Shown here: positions 17,507-27,329 of the stretch, one piece after another
Layout: every line of letters starts with the position of its first letter
How positions within the stretch are numbered: position 1 is the stretch's first letter
Assembly (NCBI RefSeq): GCF_030159995.1
Contig: NZ_BSNM01000009.1
Location: 1 to 64,000, forward strand
Direction: 5' to 3'
DNA length: 64,000 nucleotides
Origin: Litoribrevibacter albus
GTDB lineage: Bacteria; Pseudomonadota; Gammaproteobacteria; Pseudomonadales; Litoribrevibacteraceae
The notes under the pieces: model-generated
What the model was told of the DNA's origin: nothing
Database searches by the model: none
The model's input: the letters and a program-made list of their open reading frames with translations, nothing else
Translations under genes and position numbers: made by a program

Positions 17507-18307
17507 TTATTTAGATGCTGAGCCTAATCCATAGCGGGACTTAATCTCATCGAGCCGACCAGACGCCTTGAGCTGACTGATTCCCTGATTAACAATATCA
17601 ACCCATTTAGCTGAGTATGGATTCGTAACACCAAATCCAATATTTAGTGGCAGAGCCGTGTTTAAGCAACCTGCATTCCGAATATGATTTCTGGCGTTGC
17701 CACCAACCTCATCCATCAAATGCGCCATGACCGACTCATGCTCAATGAGAACGTCGATTCTTTCAGCAAGCAGCATCTGAACATTCGTTAAACCAGCCGT
17801 CTCACCAACCCTGACATCCAGCTGTTTTGACTGATTAGAGCTATTCTTGGCAACGTATTCGTCAAACTCACCATCGTCATACCCGTAACTATCAATAATC
17901 GACACAGTTACCGCCGGAAGCGATTCAATACCTTCAAACCGCCAGTCGTCATTGATATGAGTATAAAAACAGGCACGAGACGCAACAATTGTCTCACTCA
18001 TAATTAACTGATCGGTAATTGCCGGCGCGTAAATACCATCAACTTGCCCCTTAGCCACCAACATCATGGCCCGGTTCAACGGCATTAGCGGAGACTCTAA
18101 CGCTATATTCGCCTGCTTAAAAACCTCATCCGCCACATCGACCAAAAGCCCGCCGGTTATGCTTTGATCATCACCACAAATAAACGGACACCAAATATCG
18201 GAGGAAATCGAAACTGACTCCTGAGCGAACACAGTATCCGGTGCGCTTTGGAGAGCAAACCCAAGTAAAAGACATAACACCCGGCTAACATAAACGTTAT
18301 CCTTCAT
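17507..18307 (-). CDS. periplasmic solute-binding protein, SBP_bac_3 type
   Basis: A 266-residue exported protein (signal peptide ending near VFAQ) of the family 3 solute-binding type. The mature start SISSDIWCPFICGD and LLVDVADEVFKQANI match the ligand-site pattern (WCPF, then a GGLLVDV helix). The frame extends upstream to 18340 only through a TTG; the ATG at 18307 with GGAAG before it is preferred. Orphan, with no permease nearby. Convergent with the TRAP gene and only 4 bases from its end. Four Cys residues in the mature protein are a visible feature. Confidence 0.8.
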   Translation of the reverse strand: MKDNVYVSRVLCLLLGFALQSAPDTVFAQESVSISSDIWCPFICGDDQSITGGLLVDVADEVFKQANIALESPLMPLNRAMMLVAKGQVDGIYAPAITDQLIMSETIVASRACFYTHINDDWRFEGIESLPAVTVSIIDSYGYDDGEFDEYVAKNSSNQSKQLDVRVGETAGLTNVQMLLAERIDVLIEHESVMAHLMDEVGGNARNHIRNAGCLNTALPLNIGFGVTNPYSAKWVDIVNQGISQLKASGRLDEIKSRYGLGSASK

Positions 18308-18340
18308 TGAATGACTTCCGTTTTTACTTAATGGATACAA

Positions 18341-18748
18341 TTAGCAACCGGACTTACCTCGTTCAACCGCATAGGCAGCCCCGCCAATATTGCCCCGTCC
18401 ATTGGCTTGAAGGTAAATGGGGAATGCGCCTTGCTCCCCTCTGTCGGTTTTGTAAGTTAAATAGGTGATTGAATTTAAGGTTTGAACGTCCCAAATACCT
18501 GTCACCGTGTTATTGGATGCGCCTCCCGCTGTCCCCGGCACAGACCAACTTCCCTCTTTGTAATAGGAATAACGCCCATTCCGAAAAAAGTTGATAATCG
18601 TCAATGTGCTGTTTGAGCTTATGGCGGAACCAGAATAAGACGTTAGCCGAGAACCAGCCAACCCTGATTTCCATTGATCAACAATGGAATCAGCATTGGA
18701 GAGGAAAGACGCTAAGAATAGAAGAACCACACACAACACTTTTTTCAT
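18341..18748 (-). CDS. small secreted protein, unknown
   Basis: The 135-residue product from the ATG at 18748 begins MKKVLCVVLLFLASFLSNAD, a clear Sec signal peptide. The mature part is polar with a predicted beta-rich pattern (SYYKEGSWSV, GIWDVQTLNSITYLTYKTD). It ends in a single Cys. An upstream start at 18826 would place the signal peptide internally and is rejected. No family recognised. It is co-directional with the binding-protein gene 33 bases downstream and may share its transcript. Confidence 0.65.
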   Translation of the reverse strand: MKKVLCVVLLFLASFLSNADSIVDQWKSGLAGSRLTSYSGSAISSNSTLTIINFFRNGRYSYYKEGSWSVPGTAGGASNNTVTGIWDVQTLNSITYLTYKTDRGEQGAFPIYLQANGRGNIGGAAYAVERGKSGC

Positions 18749-18890
18749 AGCTACACACTCTGAAAATAAGCCCGAACGACGTACTACTAACTGTAGCAGT
18801 GTGTGGTGAGTGATGTCGGAAGTCACAGGCTTTTAAGCCTAATAGCCTCCGATCCTAATGTAAGCGCTCAATTAACAGTTATGCATTTTT

Positions 18891-19262
18891 CTACTGCTTA
18901 ACGTAGAGCCAATAAATAAGGACAGGTAATACAAACTCTAAGACCATTGCAGGAACCAAAATGCTGGCAGGATTACCAATGGTCAACGTCGATATCAATC
19001 GGCCAACGCCGCCTAAAAAGAAAAATAATGCAATGAACGGGATGAAGAAAAACTGAGTGTCGATATTACGGGCAACCCAAAAACAAAATACGCCAAAAGC
19101 AACCCAATAAATTGAGAAAAATCTCAATTCGTTATCCACGGTTGCTTCGACAGAACCTAAAGAACCAGGCACTGCGGCAGCGCCACCAATCACAACATTT
19201 AACCCAGTAATCAGAGCTACTGCGGATATTGCATAGAGAAGATATTTCAATGTTGATTCCAT
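18891..19262 (-). CDS. DUF4345-family membrane protein
   Basis: The 123-residue protein has four hydrophobic helices (about 7-27, 46-64, 70-90 and 99-120), with GLNVVIGG in the first and the motif NELRFFSIYWVAFG ahead of the second, both typical of DUF4345. The function of the family is unknown. AAGGATG lies 10 bases before the ATG. It stands in a run of small hypothetical genes. Confidence 0.75.
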   Translation of the reverse strand: MESTLKYLLYAISAVALITGLNVVIGGAAAVPGSLGSVEATVDNELRFFSIYWVAFGVFCFWVARNIDTQFFFIPFIALFFFLGGVGRLISTLTIGNPASILVPAMVLEFVLPVLIYWLYVKQ

Positions 19263-19303
19263 TCGTATTGCATCCTTGTAGATATTTTTTCAGAGCAAGC
19301 ACT

Positions 19304-19783
19304 TTAGATGCTAACACCATAGAAATTAGTCAAACGATTAATTTGTTCTGGATGTTGATTCAACAATGGGCTTATCAACATCGCTTCTTTACCACCTTGT
19401 TTCAAAGTGCTAATTACATCAACTGGATTACTGTATTTACGAAGAAAAGGCATTCCATGCGCCTTAAAGTAACAGAGCATTCTTTCGGCCGAAGATTTAG
19501 CTTCCGTAGCGCTAGTTACAGAAAAGCGTTTCTGCCCAACACCCTCAATGTTGCCAAGCTCTGCACCAACGATACAAATATTCTCTTTGCCTGATTTAAA
19601 CTCTACAGCAACGTCAGCCACAGCATCAAAGTCATCCAAATGATTAATACAATTTATATGAAAAAGCCAAACAACACCTTCTTCAACCCTCTTAAATTGG
19701 CGCTGGCTTTTCACAAACCTCCAATCAGGTAAAAGAACCTTAAGTTCATCTATAAATATGTTTTGTAGTTCCGAGGCTTTCAT
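19304..19783 (-). CDS. hypothetical protein
   Basis: The 159-residue product starts at an internal ATG (MKASELQNIF); an upstream TTG at 19831 would add 16 residues but lacks a ribosome binding site. It is soluble, with mixed alpha/beta content and no recognised motif (segments LLPDWRFVKSQRQFKR and FHINCINHLDDFDAVADVAV). Not identified. Base composition is more AT-rich than the genes around pyrD, as for the next gene, which suggests an accessory region. Confidence 0.55.
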   Translation of the reverse strand: MKASELQNIFIDELKVLLPDWRFVKSQRQFKRVEEGVVWLFHINCINHLDDFDAVADVAVEFKSGKENICIVGAELGNIEGVGQKRFSVTSATEAKSSAERMLCYFKAHGMPFLRKYSNPVDVISTLKQGGKEAMLISPLLNQHPEQINRLTNFYGVSI

Positions 19784-19851
19784 AGCACGTAATACTTCTA
19801 ACAAGGTTTTTATCTTTATTACTGGAGTCAAGGAAAAAGCTCATAGTCCAA

Positions 19852-20697
19852 TTAGCTTTTTTTGACACCGTTTTCAACAACGGTTATCCATTTACTGTAC
19901 GCGTCTTTAGCTTTTGTATCCATTACAGGTGTACTTTTATTAAATACCTGCAACATCCCCTGAACTGCTTTTGCCAAAAAACCTGAAGAATACTGAATAG
20001 CAATACTCATTAGACCAATGCTCTCGGGGCTTCCCGCCTTAAAGTCTACAATTTGCATAACTGAAAATGGATGGGTATGAACATGTGAAGATAAATGCAT
20101 AGTAACTACATCTCGAAATTCATGGGATACACCAGCCTCTTCATTTCTTTGTCTTTGAGTAAGATGATAAGGTTGATAATTTCCCTTTTCGATATCTTTT
20201 CTTAGGCCTTTAGAGCACATATCTAAGTGATTATGAGCAAGGAGCTTAGATTTTAAGTTATCAACTTCTCGTTCAGTGTGTTTTACCCTAGGGTCTGTAC
20301 TACCAATTTTTGAAAGCATATTAAAACGCCTAGCTTCAGCATGTAGTTTCCAAAAAATTAATCGAAATTCCTTTTCTTGATTATCTATGTTGGCAAGGGC
20401 TATATATGAAAGGGCGTCAAATGATTCTATCAGTGCTCGAGCTAGACAATAGCTAGAAGAAATATCCCATAACTCTTGTTGTTTATTTGTTTCTATTGAC
20501 GGTGATATTTTTATAAGAGTCACCGCATGGCACAACAATTTCACAAAAATTCTTTCACCATAAACGTCATTTTTACAACTTGGCTGTTGGCCCACAAGCG
20601 AATTCACAAATTTTTCAGCAAAAGACAAGATCGCCTGAAACTCTTGTAAACATTCGGCGTATCGTTGAAATTCATTATTCATATTCAAACATACCAT
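19852..20697 (-). CDS. hypothetical protein, helical, DUF5677-like
   Basis: The 281-residue protein is predicted mostly alpha-helical and soluble. It has the pattern CLARALIESFDALSYIALAN and a later His-rich stretch MHLSSHVHTHPFSV, which recalls the DUF5677/AbiV-like group of helical proteins with conserved R-x4-E and histidines; this resemblance is weak and from memory. An alternative start is at 20682. AT-rich compared with its neighbours, so possibly acquired. A role in defence is only a possibility. Confidence 0.55.
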   Translation of the reverse strand: MVCLNMNNEFQRYAECLQEFQAILSFAEKFVNSLVGQQPSCKNDVYGERIFVKLLCHAVTLIKISPSIETNKQQELWDISSSYCLARALIESFDALSYIALANIDNQEKEFRLIFWKLHAEARRFNMLSKIGSTDPRVKHTEREVDNLKSKLLAHNHLDMCSKGLRKDIEKGNYQPYHLTQRQRNEEAGVSHEFRDVVTMHLSSHVHTHPFSVMQIVDFKAGSPESIGLMSIAIQYSSGFLAKAVQGMLQVFNKSTPVMDTKAKDAYSKWITVVENGVKKS

Positions 20698-20734
20698 TTA
20701 TTCATGGAACTCTTTCCAAATCAACAAACACAAA

Positions 20735-20759
20735 AAAGCCAGCACACTGTGCTGGCTTT
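20735..20759 (-). terminator. terminator of pyrD
   Basis: AAAGCCAGCAC and GTGCTGGCTTT form a strong stem, 26 bases after the pyrD stop on the minus strand. It is followed on that strand by TTTTG. Confidence 0.85.
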
Positions 20760-20784
20760 CATAACATTCAGATCCGTTACGATC

Positions 20785-21834
20785 TTAGCCTTTAGCTTGA
20801 ATCAACGCGCGTCTTGCTTCGTTAACGCCTTCTGCCGCTTGTTTGATTAAGCTTGGGCCTTCGTAGATGAAGCCGCTGTAGATTTGAACCAAGCTTGCAC
20901 CGGCTTCGATTTTGGCTGCTGCGGTTTCTTTGTTGGTAATGCCACCCACACCGATGATTGGTAGTTTGCCATTCAACGCTTTAGCCAATTTCTCTGTAAC
21001 CTCGGTCGAAGATTCAAACACAGGCGCACCACTCAAACCACCCTGTTCGTTGCCATATTGCAGGTGCTCAACTTTATCACGAGCGATGGTGGTATTAGTT
21101 GCGATTACACCATCAATTTCGTGTTTCACAAGCGTTTCAGCAACCCATTCGACACCAGCATCGTCCATGTCTGGCGCAATTTTCACCGCAATCGGTACAT
21201 AACGGTTAGTTTTGCCAGCCAGTTTGGTTTGTTCTTCTTTAACGGCAATGATCAGTGATTCAAGCGAGTCACCCATTTGCAGGTCACGTAACCCAGGGGT
21301 GTTTGGAGAAGAAATATTCACCGTCACGTAGGTCGCATGGTCATAGACTTTTTGCAGACATTTCACGTAGTCACTGTTGGCGTCTTCGACTGCTGTATCG
21401 AAGTTCTTACCAATGTTGATGCCTAACACACCTTCAAACTTGGCTTTTTGAACACGATCAACCAGATAATCAACGCCTTTGTTGTTGAAGCCCATGCGGT
21501 TGATGATGCCTTGTGCTTCAGGCAGACGGAACATACGAGGCTTCGGGTTACCTGGCTGAGGTCTTGGTGTCACCGTTCCAATTTCAATAAAACCGAAACC
21601 AAGCGCGGCCAAACCATCAATGCAGTCACCGTTCTTATCCAAGCCAGCCGCCAGGCCAACCGGGTTAGGAAACTCAATGCCCATTGCATCCACTGGGTTG
21701 AACGGAATGTTCTGGTTCATTAAGCCAGCAATCCCCATTCGACTCATCGCTTGTAAGCCTTCCAGCGTCAATTCATGAGCAGTTTCCGGGGACAGTTTAA
21801 ACAACAGTGAACGCAAAGCGGGATATATCATCAA
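20785..21834 (-). CDS. pyrD: dihydroorotate dehydrogenase (quinone), class 2
   Basis: The 349-residue enzyme oxidises dihydroorotate to orotate with ubiquinone, the membrane-linked step of pyrimidine synthesis. The N-terminal amphipathic helix (about 1-35) is the membrane/quinone segment of class 2 enzymes. FMN-site motifs are visible: [35 protein letters not shown], the catalytic Ser in [11 protein letters not shown] and the closing VGVGGITN...[17 protein letters not shown]. Length and motifs are normal. Monocistronic, with a strong terminator. Confidence 0.97.
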   Translation of the reverse strand: MMIYPALRSLLFKLSPETAHELTLEGLQAMSRMGIAGLMNQNIPFNPVDAMGIEFPNPVGLAAGLDKNGDCIDGLAALGFGFIEIGTVTPRPQPGNPKPRMFRLPEAQGIINRMGFNNKGVDYLVDRVQKAKFEGVLGINIGKNFDTAVEDANSDYVKCLQKVYDHATYVTVNISSPNTPGLRDLQMGDSLESLIIAVKEEQTKLAGKTNRYVPIAVKIAPDMDDAGVEWVAETLVKHEIDGVIATNTTIARDKVEHLQYGNEQGGLSGAPVFESSTEVTEKLAKALNGKLPIIGVGGITNKETAAAKIEAGASLVQIYSGFIYEGPSLIKQAAEGVNEARRALIQAKG

Positions 21835-21953
21835 CGTATCCTAAAGGGTGAATTCAAATTGTGCGCTATTTTAGCCAGATTCGAGTAATTTTTACATGCT
21901 GGAAGCGGAATAACTCGAATTTTTAAAGGGATTTCTACTGGGACGAATGATGG

Positions 21954-22190
21954 CTATTTAGATTGTAGACGCTCAATGCGATCAAACTTGCCGTCTGGCT
22001 TGAAAAATATGCAAAACGTACCTTGTATGCCGCTACGTGTTACAAAAGGCTGAAGAATATTTGCCGGAAAGCGCACCGATCGACCGTCAATGCTGGTAGC
22101 TAAAACTGTACGAGCAGATCCGGTATACCAATAGGTATACTCTTCCGGCGAAATATTTAAATTGACTATGATGTGTTTAGACCCGTTCAT
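21954..22190 (-). CDS. DUF2835-family protein
   Basis: A small cytoplasmic protein of 78 residues from the ATG at 22190 (82 from 22202). It shows the family pattern IIVNLNISPEEYTYWY, then SIDGRSVRFPANILQPFV. Function unknown; common in Oceanospirillales, Pseudomonas and relatives. TTTAGG lies before the inner ATG, which also matches the usual start of the family. It lies between pyrD and NAD-GDH. Confidence 0.85.
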   Translation of the reverse strand: MNGSKHIIVNLNISPEEYTYWYTGSARTVLATSIDGRSVRFPANILQPFVTRSGIQGTFCIFFKPDGKFDRIERLQSK

Positions 22191-22239
22191 GGGCCTAAAC
22201 ATTACTATAGAAATTTCAAAAAATTAATATCTGAAGTGT

Positions 22240-22266
22240 AAAAACGTTGGTCATACCAACGTTTTT
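22240..22266 (-). terminator. terminator of the NAD-GDH gene
   Basis: AAAAACGTTGG-TCATA-CCAACGTTTTT, ten bases downstream of the GDH stop on the minus strand. It is symmetrical and may act in both directions. Confidence 0.9.
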
Positions 22267-22275
22267 ACCCAGACC

Positions 22276-25200
22276 CTACACATGAGCCAGATTACTTAAC
22301 TCCCTCATGGCAACAGTGAACATTGCCAGTTCAGGATTTTCGGTGTTTCTTACTTCATTCAGCAAGGTTAACCAGCGTTGAACCATAGGGCTGCTTTCAT
22401 CGAACCAATTAACGAGACACATTTTCACATCGCTTTCCGGCCCTTCGGCCACCTGGCAATTCATAATATGAATCAACAAGGCTTTTTGCTGCCAGTCCAT
22501 GTCATCCATCAATGCTTCTCTGGCAAGCCCTTGCCAATGGTTCGTCACTTCCAAACCATTAACCTGCTGAATGAACCAATGAAGCCCCAGTTTTTCACGC
22601 AATTTGAAGAAGAGCCCTGCCGTGGTATCGACATCGGTATTGGTATCACGTGCTGCATCACAAATTGTCAGAGCTCCGTAAAGCGATGGCGTGCCAGTCA
22701 CAAACCGAGCTAAATCTTCTGGGACACCCGAGTCGATAAACTCTTGTTTCTGCGTCATCCACTCATCGCGTACGGTATCGCTGAGATGATCGTCGAGATG
22801 ATCAAAGAGCGAGTCCATTACCGGACGGTAAGTATCAACGATTTGCTCCAATGGCTGCTCAAGATTGGTGTTGCGAAGGAACCAGCGAGTGGCTCGTCGA
22901 ATCAAGCGCATCAAGCGTTCATGACAGACAAACTGCATTTTGCTGTTCACCTGATGATCCAACTTATCAATGGCCAGCCACCATTCTCTTAGACGGAATA
23001 CATCACGAGCAACAATAAAGGCTTTGGCGATTTGCCCATCCGGTAAGCCTGTGGAGTTACGCATACGATGAACAAACAGATCGCCCATCAGATTCACAAT
23101 TTCGTTCGCAAGCTGGGTTGCAACGATTTCGCGGTTCAAGCGTAACGACATGATTTCTTCAAAATACTTATGTCGAAGGCGTACAGGGAACTCACGCAGT
23201 GCTTCTTTCAGCACATACGGATCATCCAAACCTTCTGCATCAGACAAGGTATCTTTCAATTCATTCTTGGCGTAAGAAATCAGTACTGACAGCTCAGGAC
23301 GAGTGAGACCAATCTCTTGTCTACGCCGCTCATCCAACACTTCATTGTTTGGTAAGAACTCAAGGTCTCTGTTCAAACGCCCAGAGTCTTCCAGGTGCGA
23401 AATAAAACGCATGTATTCATTGATCTTGGCAAAGTTGCGTTGCGATGCATTCGATATTGAGGTGGCCTGACGGTAGTTATTTTTTAATACCAGATCCGCC
23501 ACTTCGGCCGTCATATCGACCAGCATGTCGTTACGCTGTTTAAGTGTAAGCTCGCCCTTCTCCATGAGGTGTTGCAATAGAATTTTGATATTTACCTCGT
23601 GGTCAGAACAATCCACACCACCGGCATTATCAATGGCATCGGTGTAACAGGCACCGCCATTCAATGCGTATTCAATACGGCCACGCTGGGTAAAGCCGAG
23701 GTTGCCCCCTTCCCCAATCACTTTTGCTCTTAAATCCTTACCATTGATTCGTAAGGAATCATTAGCACGATCACCCACCTGCGAATTGGTCTCTTCAGAG
23801 GATTTCACATAGGTGCCGATACCTCCGTTCCAGAGCAAATCCACTTCTGCTTTTAACAGATGCTGGATCATATCGTTTGGCGCCAAACGATCTGCAGTGA
23901 TGCCGAACACTTCCTTCATTTCAGGTGTGATCTTGATCCACTTAGCCGAACGGGAATAAACACCGCCACCTTGAGAGATCAGGTTGGAATCGAAGTCTTC
24001 CCAGGTTGAACGAGGCATATAGAACATACGTTCACGTTCTACAAAACTCTTTTCCGGGTCTGGATGCGGATCAATGAAGATGTGCATGTGGTTAAATGCT
24101 GCCACCAACTTAATGGCTTTTGAACGCAACATGCCGTTACCAAACACGTCCCCGCCCATGTCACCGATACCGACCACGGTAATGTTGTCTGTTTGAACAT
24201 CGATGCCACGCTCACGGAAATGTCGCTGAACAGAGACCCAAGCGCCACGGGCAGTAATGCCCATTTTCTTATGGTCGTACCCGTCGGAGCCGCCCGAAGC
24301 AAAGGCATCGCCCAGCCAGAAGCCGTATTTAATGGCAATGGCATTGGCAATATCAGAGAAGGTCGCAGTGCCTTTGTCCGCTGCCACAACCAGATAGGTG
24401 TCGTCTTCATCCAAACGGATTACATCTTTAGGTGGAACAACGTTCCCCTCCACCAGATTGTCCGTCACATCCAACAGGCCACTAATGAACTGCTGATAAC
24501 ACGCAACGCCTTCATTTTGGAATTCTTCACGACTCATGGAAGGCGTTAGGCGCTTAGCGATGAAGCCACCTTTCGCACCTGCCGGAACAATCACTGAGTT
24601 CTTAACCTGCTGAGCTTTAACCAGACCAAGCACTTCGGTTCGATAATCTTCCAGACGATCCGACCATCGCAGGCCACCACGTGCTACACGACCACCGCGT
24701 AAGTGAACCCCTTCCACACGAGGCGAATACACAAAGATTTCAAACAATGGCCTAGGAAGTGGCATGTCAGGAATCAGGGCCGGTGAGAATTTGAAGGATA
24801 AATACGGACGCGTACGCCCTTCTTCATCCTGAACATAAGCATTGGTCCGCAAGGTCGCAGAGATCAATTCGATATAGCGACGCAAGATGCGATCTTCGTT
24901 CAGGTTTGATACGTCTTCCAACTCCTTCAGAATTTCTTCACGTAGGCACTCTGCTTTTTCTTGATCCGCTAATTCAGGATTAAACTTGGCCTCAAACAGC
25001 TCAACCAGTTTTTGAACCAAACACTGATGATTGGCTAACGTAGAGCTAATGTAGGTTTGTGAGAAACCAAAACGAATTTGCTTCATATACGAAGCGTAAG
25101 CCCGAAGCATATTCACCTGGAAGGTATTCAACCCGGCTTTTAATACCAACTCGTTGAAGGTATCACTGGCCAGCTCACCTTCCCACACTCGGAAGATAGT

Positions 25201-27069
25201 TTCTTCAAAGTTCTCACGAACTAACGGGACATCCAGTTCGTAATCTTCTTTAGTCCGCATACGGAAATCATGTAGCCAAACAATATCTTCATCTTTTGGA
25301 TGAATCTTGTATGGATGCTCGCCCAGCACATGAAGTCCCATTTGTTCGAGAACTGGCATCACATCAGACAATGGTAACGGGCTGTTGCGTTTAAACAAAC
25401 GCAAACGTAACTGATGATCTTCGTCTTCTGGTGATCGATAGAAGCTCAGCGCCAAAGGCTTGCCTTCATCCAACTCGTGAATGTGTTCGATGTCCGCCAC
25501 AGCGGTACGCGGTTGGAAATCGGATTTATAACCGGCACGGAAGGCTTCACCAAAGCGAAGAGACAGCGCACTGCCCTTCTCTTCACCAAACTGATCTACC
25601 AGAGCATGTTCCAGATCGTCTTCCCAATCTGAACACGCACGAATCACTTTTTGTTCTAGTTCTTGATGATTCGGCTTAGCGCGGTTGGTTGAATCCAGAC
25701 GAACAATGAAGTGAGTACGAGCCAAGATGGACTCAGAGAAATAGGTGGTAAATTCGATGTCCGTAGCGTTGTGTTCTTCCACCAAAATATTCTGAATGCG
25801 TTCACGTAACTCAGTTGAGTACAAATCTCTCGGCATGTACAACAAGCAGTTCGCAAACATTCCGAAGCGCCCTTGCCGAACGAATAAACGGATTTTGCGA
25901 CGCTCGCGAATTTGAAGCACGCCTACTGCGATCTCACCCAGCTCTTTTACACTGGATTGAAACAGCTCATCACGAGGGTACACAGCCAGAATACGCAACA
26001 ACATATTACGTTCTTGCATATTGCCATGTTCAACAAACCGATCGCAGATGCTGTCGACTTTATTCCGCACAATAGGAATAGAAGACGGGTCCGCCGTATA
26101 TACTTCAGAGGTATAAACCCCCAGGATACGAGCCAAGCCTGTCAAATTACCCTCTTCATCAAATCGTTTAACGATGAGGTAATCAGGATACGCTGGGCGA
26201 TGGATATGTGAACGAACACCGGACTTTAGGAATTGCAGTACTGGGCTACCATAGACTTCCTTAAGGTCCTTACCTAAACAGAATTCAATTTCGGCTTCGT
26301 CCCGGCGATAGTGCTTTAACAAACCAAACTGATTACCACGTTGACGCTTCAGACTATTGCTCTTCTCGTCGAAGCTGAATTCATCATAGCCAAGGTATGT
26401 AAAGTGATTGTTATCCAACCATGAAAGGAATTCGCACGCTTCTTTCTGATCTTTTTTAGCCAGCCCTTTCACCGGCTTATTAATCTCTTCAGAAATCGCC
26501 AAGACTTTTTCCTGCATGGACTTATAGTCGTGCACACAGGTTTCTACATCTTTAAGAATCTGGGCGAGCGCGTTTTGAAGTTCGTCTAATTGTTTTTTAG
26601 CGGTATGGCGATCGATTTCCAGATGAATAATGACTTCTTTATCGATCTTGTCGTTTTCAGGTCGATTCCAGGACGTCAGTAAATTTTTATTGTCTCGTTT
26701 AGTGGCAATCAGGCTGTAATGAATTGAATGAATGGTGATGTGTCGACGATTCAACTCCATACGCATGGAATCAATCATGAACGGCATATTCTGACCTAAC
26801 ACCTGAATAATAGTGTGCGTTGACTGCCAGGCATTCTGTTCATAATCCGGATTAAAGACCCGAATCTTGAAGAGATCATCTTCAAAGTCCTGAATAAACT
26901 GCCAGGTATCCAGCACCAAACCATACAAATCAGATGGCTTCAGTGCCTCAATGTCCTCCCTGGGGGCACAGCTGATCAGGTGCTTGCCAAACGCCTCTAC
27001 ATCCTGACCTTTTTTCCCTTGAAGTCGTTCCTGAACAATCTCAGCAAACTTATCCAATGTTCTTTCCAC
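22276..27069 (-). CDS. gdhB: NAD-specific glutamate dehydrogenase, large (L-GDH) type
   Basis: The 1597-residue enzyme belongs to the about 180 kDa NAD-GDH class, which oxidises glutamate to 2-oxoglutarate and ammonia. The long N-terminal region contains ACT-like segments (about 60-130 and on); the catalytic domain (about 740-1230) includes RGGRVARGGLRWSDR, the glycine/lysine stretch IVPAGAKGGFIAKR and the nucleotide-site segment TVVGIGDMGGDVFGNGML. The C-terminal helical domain includes ELSVLISYAKNEL. No break or frameshift. It is monocistronic and divergent from the moxR operon with a 260-base control region. Confidence 0.96.
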   Translation of the reverse strand: MERTLDKFAEIVQERLQGKKGQDVEAFGKHLISCAPREDIEALKPSDLYGLVLDTWQFIQDFEDDLFKIRVFNPDYEQNAWQSTHTIIQVLGQNMPFMIDSMRMELNRRHITIHSIHYSLIATKRDNKNLLTSWNRPENDKIDKEVIIHLEIDRHTAKKQLDELQNALAQILKDVETCVHDYKSMQEKVLAISEEINKPVKGLAKKDQKEACEFLSWLDNNHFTYLGYDEFSFDEKSNSLKRQRGNQFGLLKHYRRDEAEIEFCLGKDLKEVYGSPVLQFLKSGVRSHIHRPAYPDYLIVKRFDEEGNLTGLARILGVYTSEVYTADPSSIPIVRNKVDSICDRFVEHGNMQERNMLLRILAVYPRDELFQSSVKELGEIAVGVLQIRERRKIRLFVRQGRFGMFANCLLYMPRDLYSTELRERIQNILVEEHNATDIEFTTYFSESILARTHFIVRLDSTNRAKPNHQELEQKVIRACSDWEDDLEHALVDQFGEEKGSALSLRFGEAFRAGYKSDFQPRTAVADIEHIHELDEGKPLALSFYRSPEDEDHQLRLRLFKRNSPLPLSDVMPVLEQMGLHVLGEHPYKIHPKDEDIVWLHDFRMRTKEDYELDVPLVRENFEETIFRVWEGELASDTFNELVLKAGLNTFQVNMLRAYASYMKQIRFGFSQTYISSTLANHQCLVQKLVELFEAKFNPELADQEKAECLREEILKELEDVSNLNEDRILRRYIELISATLRTNAYVQDEEGRTRPYLSFKFSPALIPDMPLPRPLFEIFVYSPRVEGVHLRGGRVARGGLRWSDRLEDYRTEVLGLVKAQQVKNSVIVPAGAKGGFIAKRLTPSMSREEFQNEGVACYQQFISGLLDVTDNLVEGNVVPPKDVIRLDEDDTYLVVAADKGTATFSDIANAIAIKYGFWLGDAFASGGSDGYDHKKMGITARGAWVSVQRHFRERGIDVQTDNITVVGIGDMGGDVFGNGMLRSKAIKLVAAFNHMHIFIDPHPDPEKSFVERERMFYMPRSTWEDFDSNLISQGGGVYSRSAKWIKITPEMKEVFGITADRLAPNDMIQHLLKAEVDLLWNGGIGTYVKSSEETNSQVGDRANDSLRINGKDLRAKVIGEGGNLGFTQRGRIEYALNGGACYTDAIDNAGGVDCSDHEVNIKILLQHLMEKGELTLKQRNDMLVDMTAEVADLVLKNNYRQATSISNASQRNFAKINEYMRFISHLEDSGRLNRDLEFLPNNEVLDERRRQEIGLTRPELSVLISYAKNELKDTLSDAEGLDDPYVLKEALREFPVRLRHKYFEEIMSLRLNREIVATQLANEIVNLMGDLFVHRMRNSTGLPDGQIAKAFIVARDVFRLREWWLAIDKLDHQVNSKMQFVCHERLMRLIRRATRWFLRNTNLEQPLEQIVDTYRPVMDSLFDHLDDHLSDTVRDEWMTQKQEFIDSGVPEDLARFVTGTPSLYGALTICDAARDTNTDVDTTAGLFFKLREKLGLHWFIQQVNGLEVTNHWQGLAREALMDDMDWQQKALLIHIMNCQVAEGPESDVKMCLVNWFDESSPMVQRWLTLLNEVRNTENPELAMFTVAMRELSNLAHV

Positions 27070-27329
27070 GAATCTTGCTCCAATAAAACGTTATTAAAGT
27101 TACAGCAATTGAAACAGGCCAATGTCTAAGCCCATTGATCAACGTTCAACCAATTTCTAAAGGTTAGACCAAATACCCTGATTTAAAAGAAAATTGTTAT
27201 GAACTAAACGGTTGTAATCTTGGTCACAGTCCTTAAATTAGGGGTATAAATTAGAACCTTTTAGGATTGAGTAAACGGAAATAATTATTCAGTCGATCAT
27301 TCGTTGATAAAAAGTATAAAGATTCATCT

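Noticed and set aside
18749-18826. Longer start for the small secreted protein
   Set aside because: It would place the signal peptide at residue 27; the ATG at 18748 gives a normal signal.
24039-24549. Open frames of about 120 codons within the NAD-GDH gene
   Set aside because: They are shadows of the GDH frame, which is intact over its full length.
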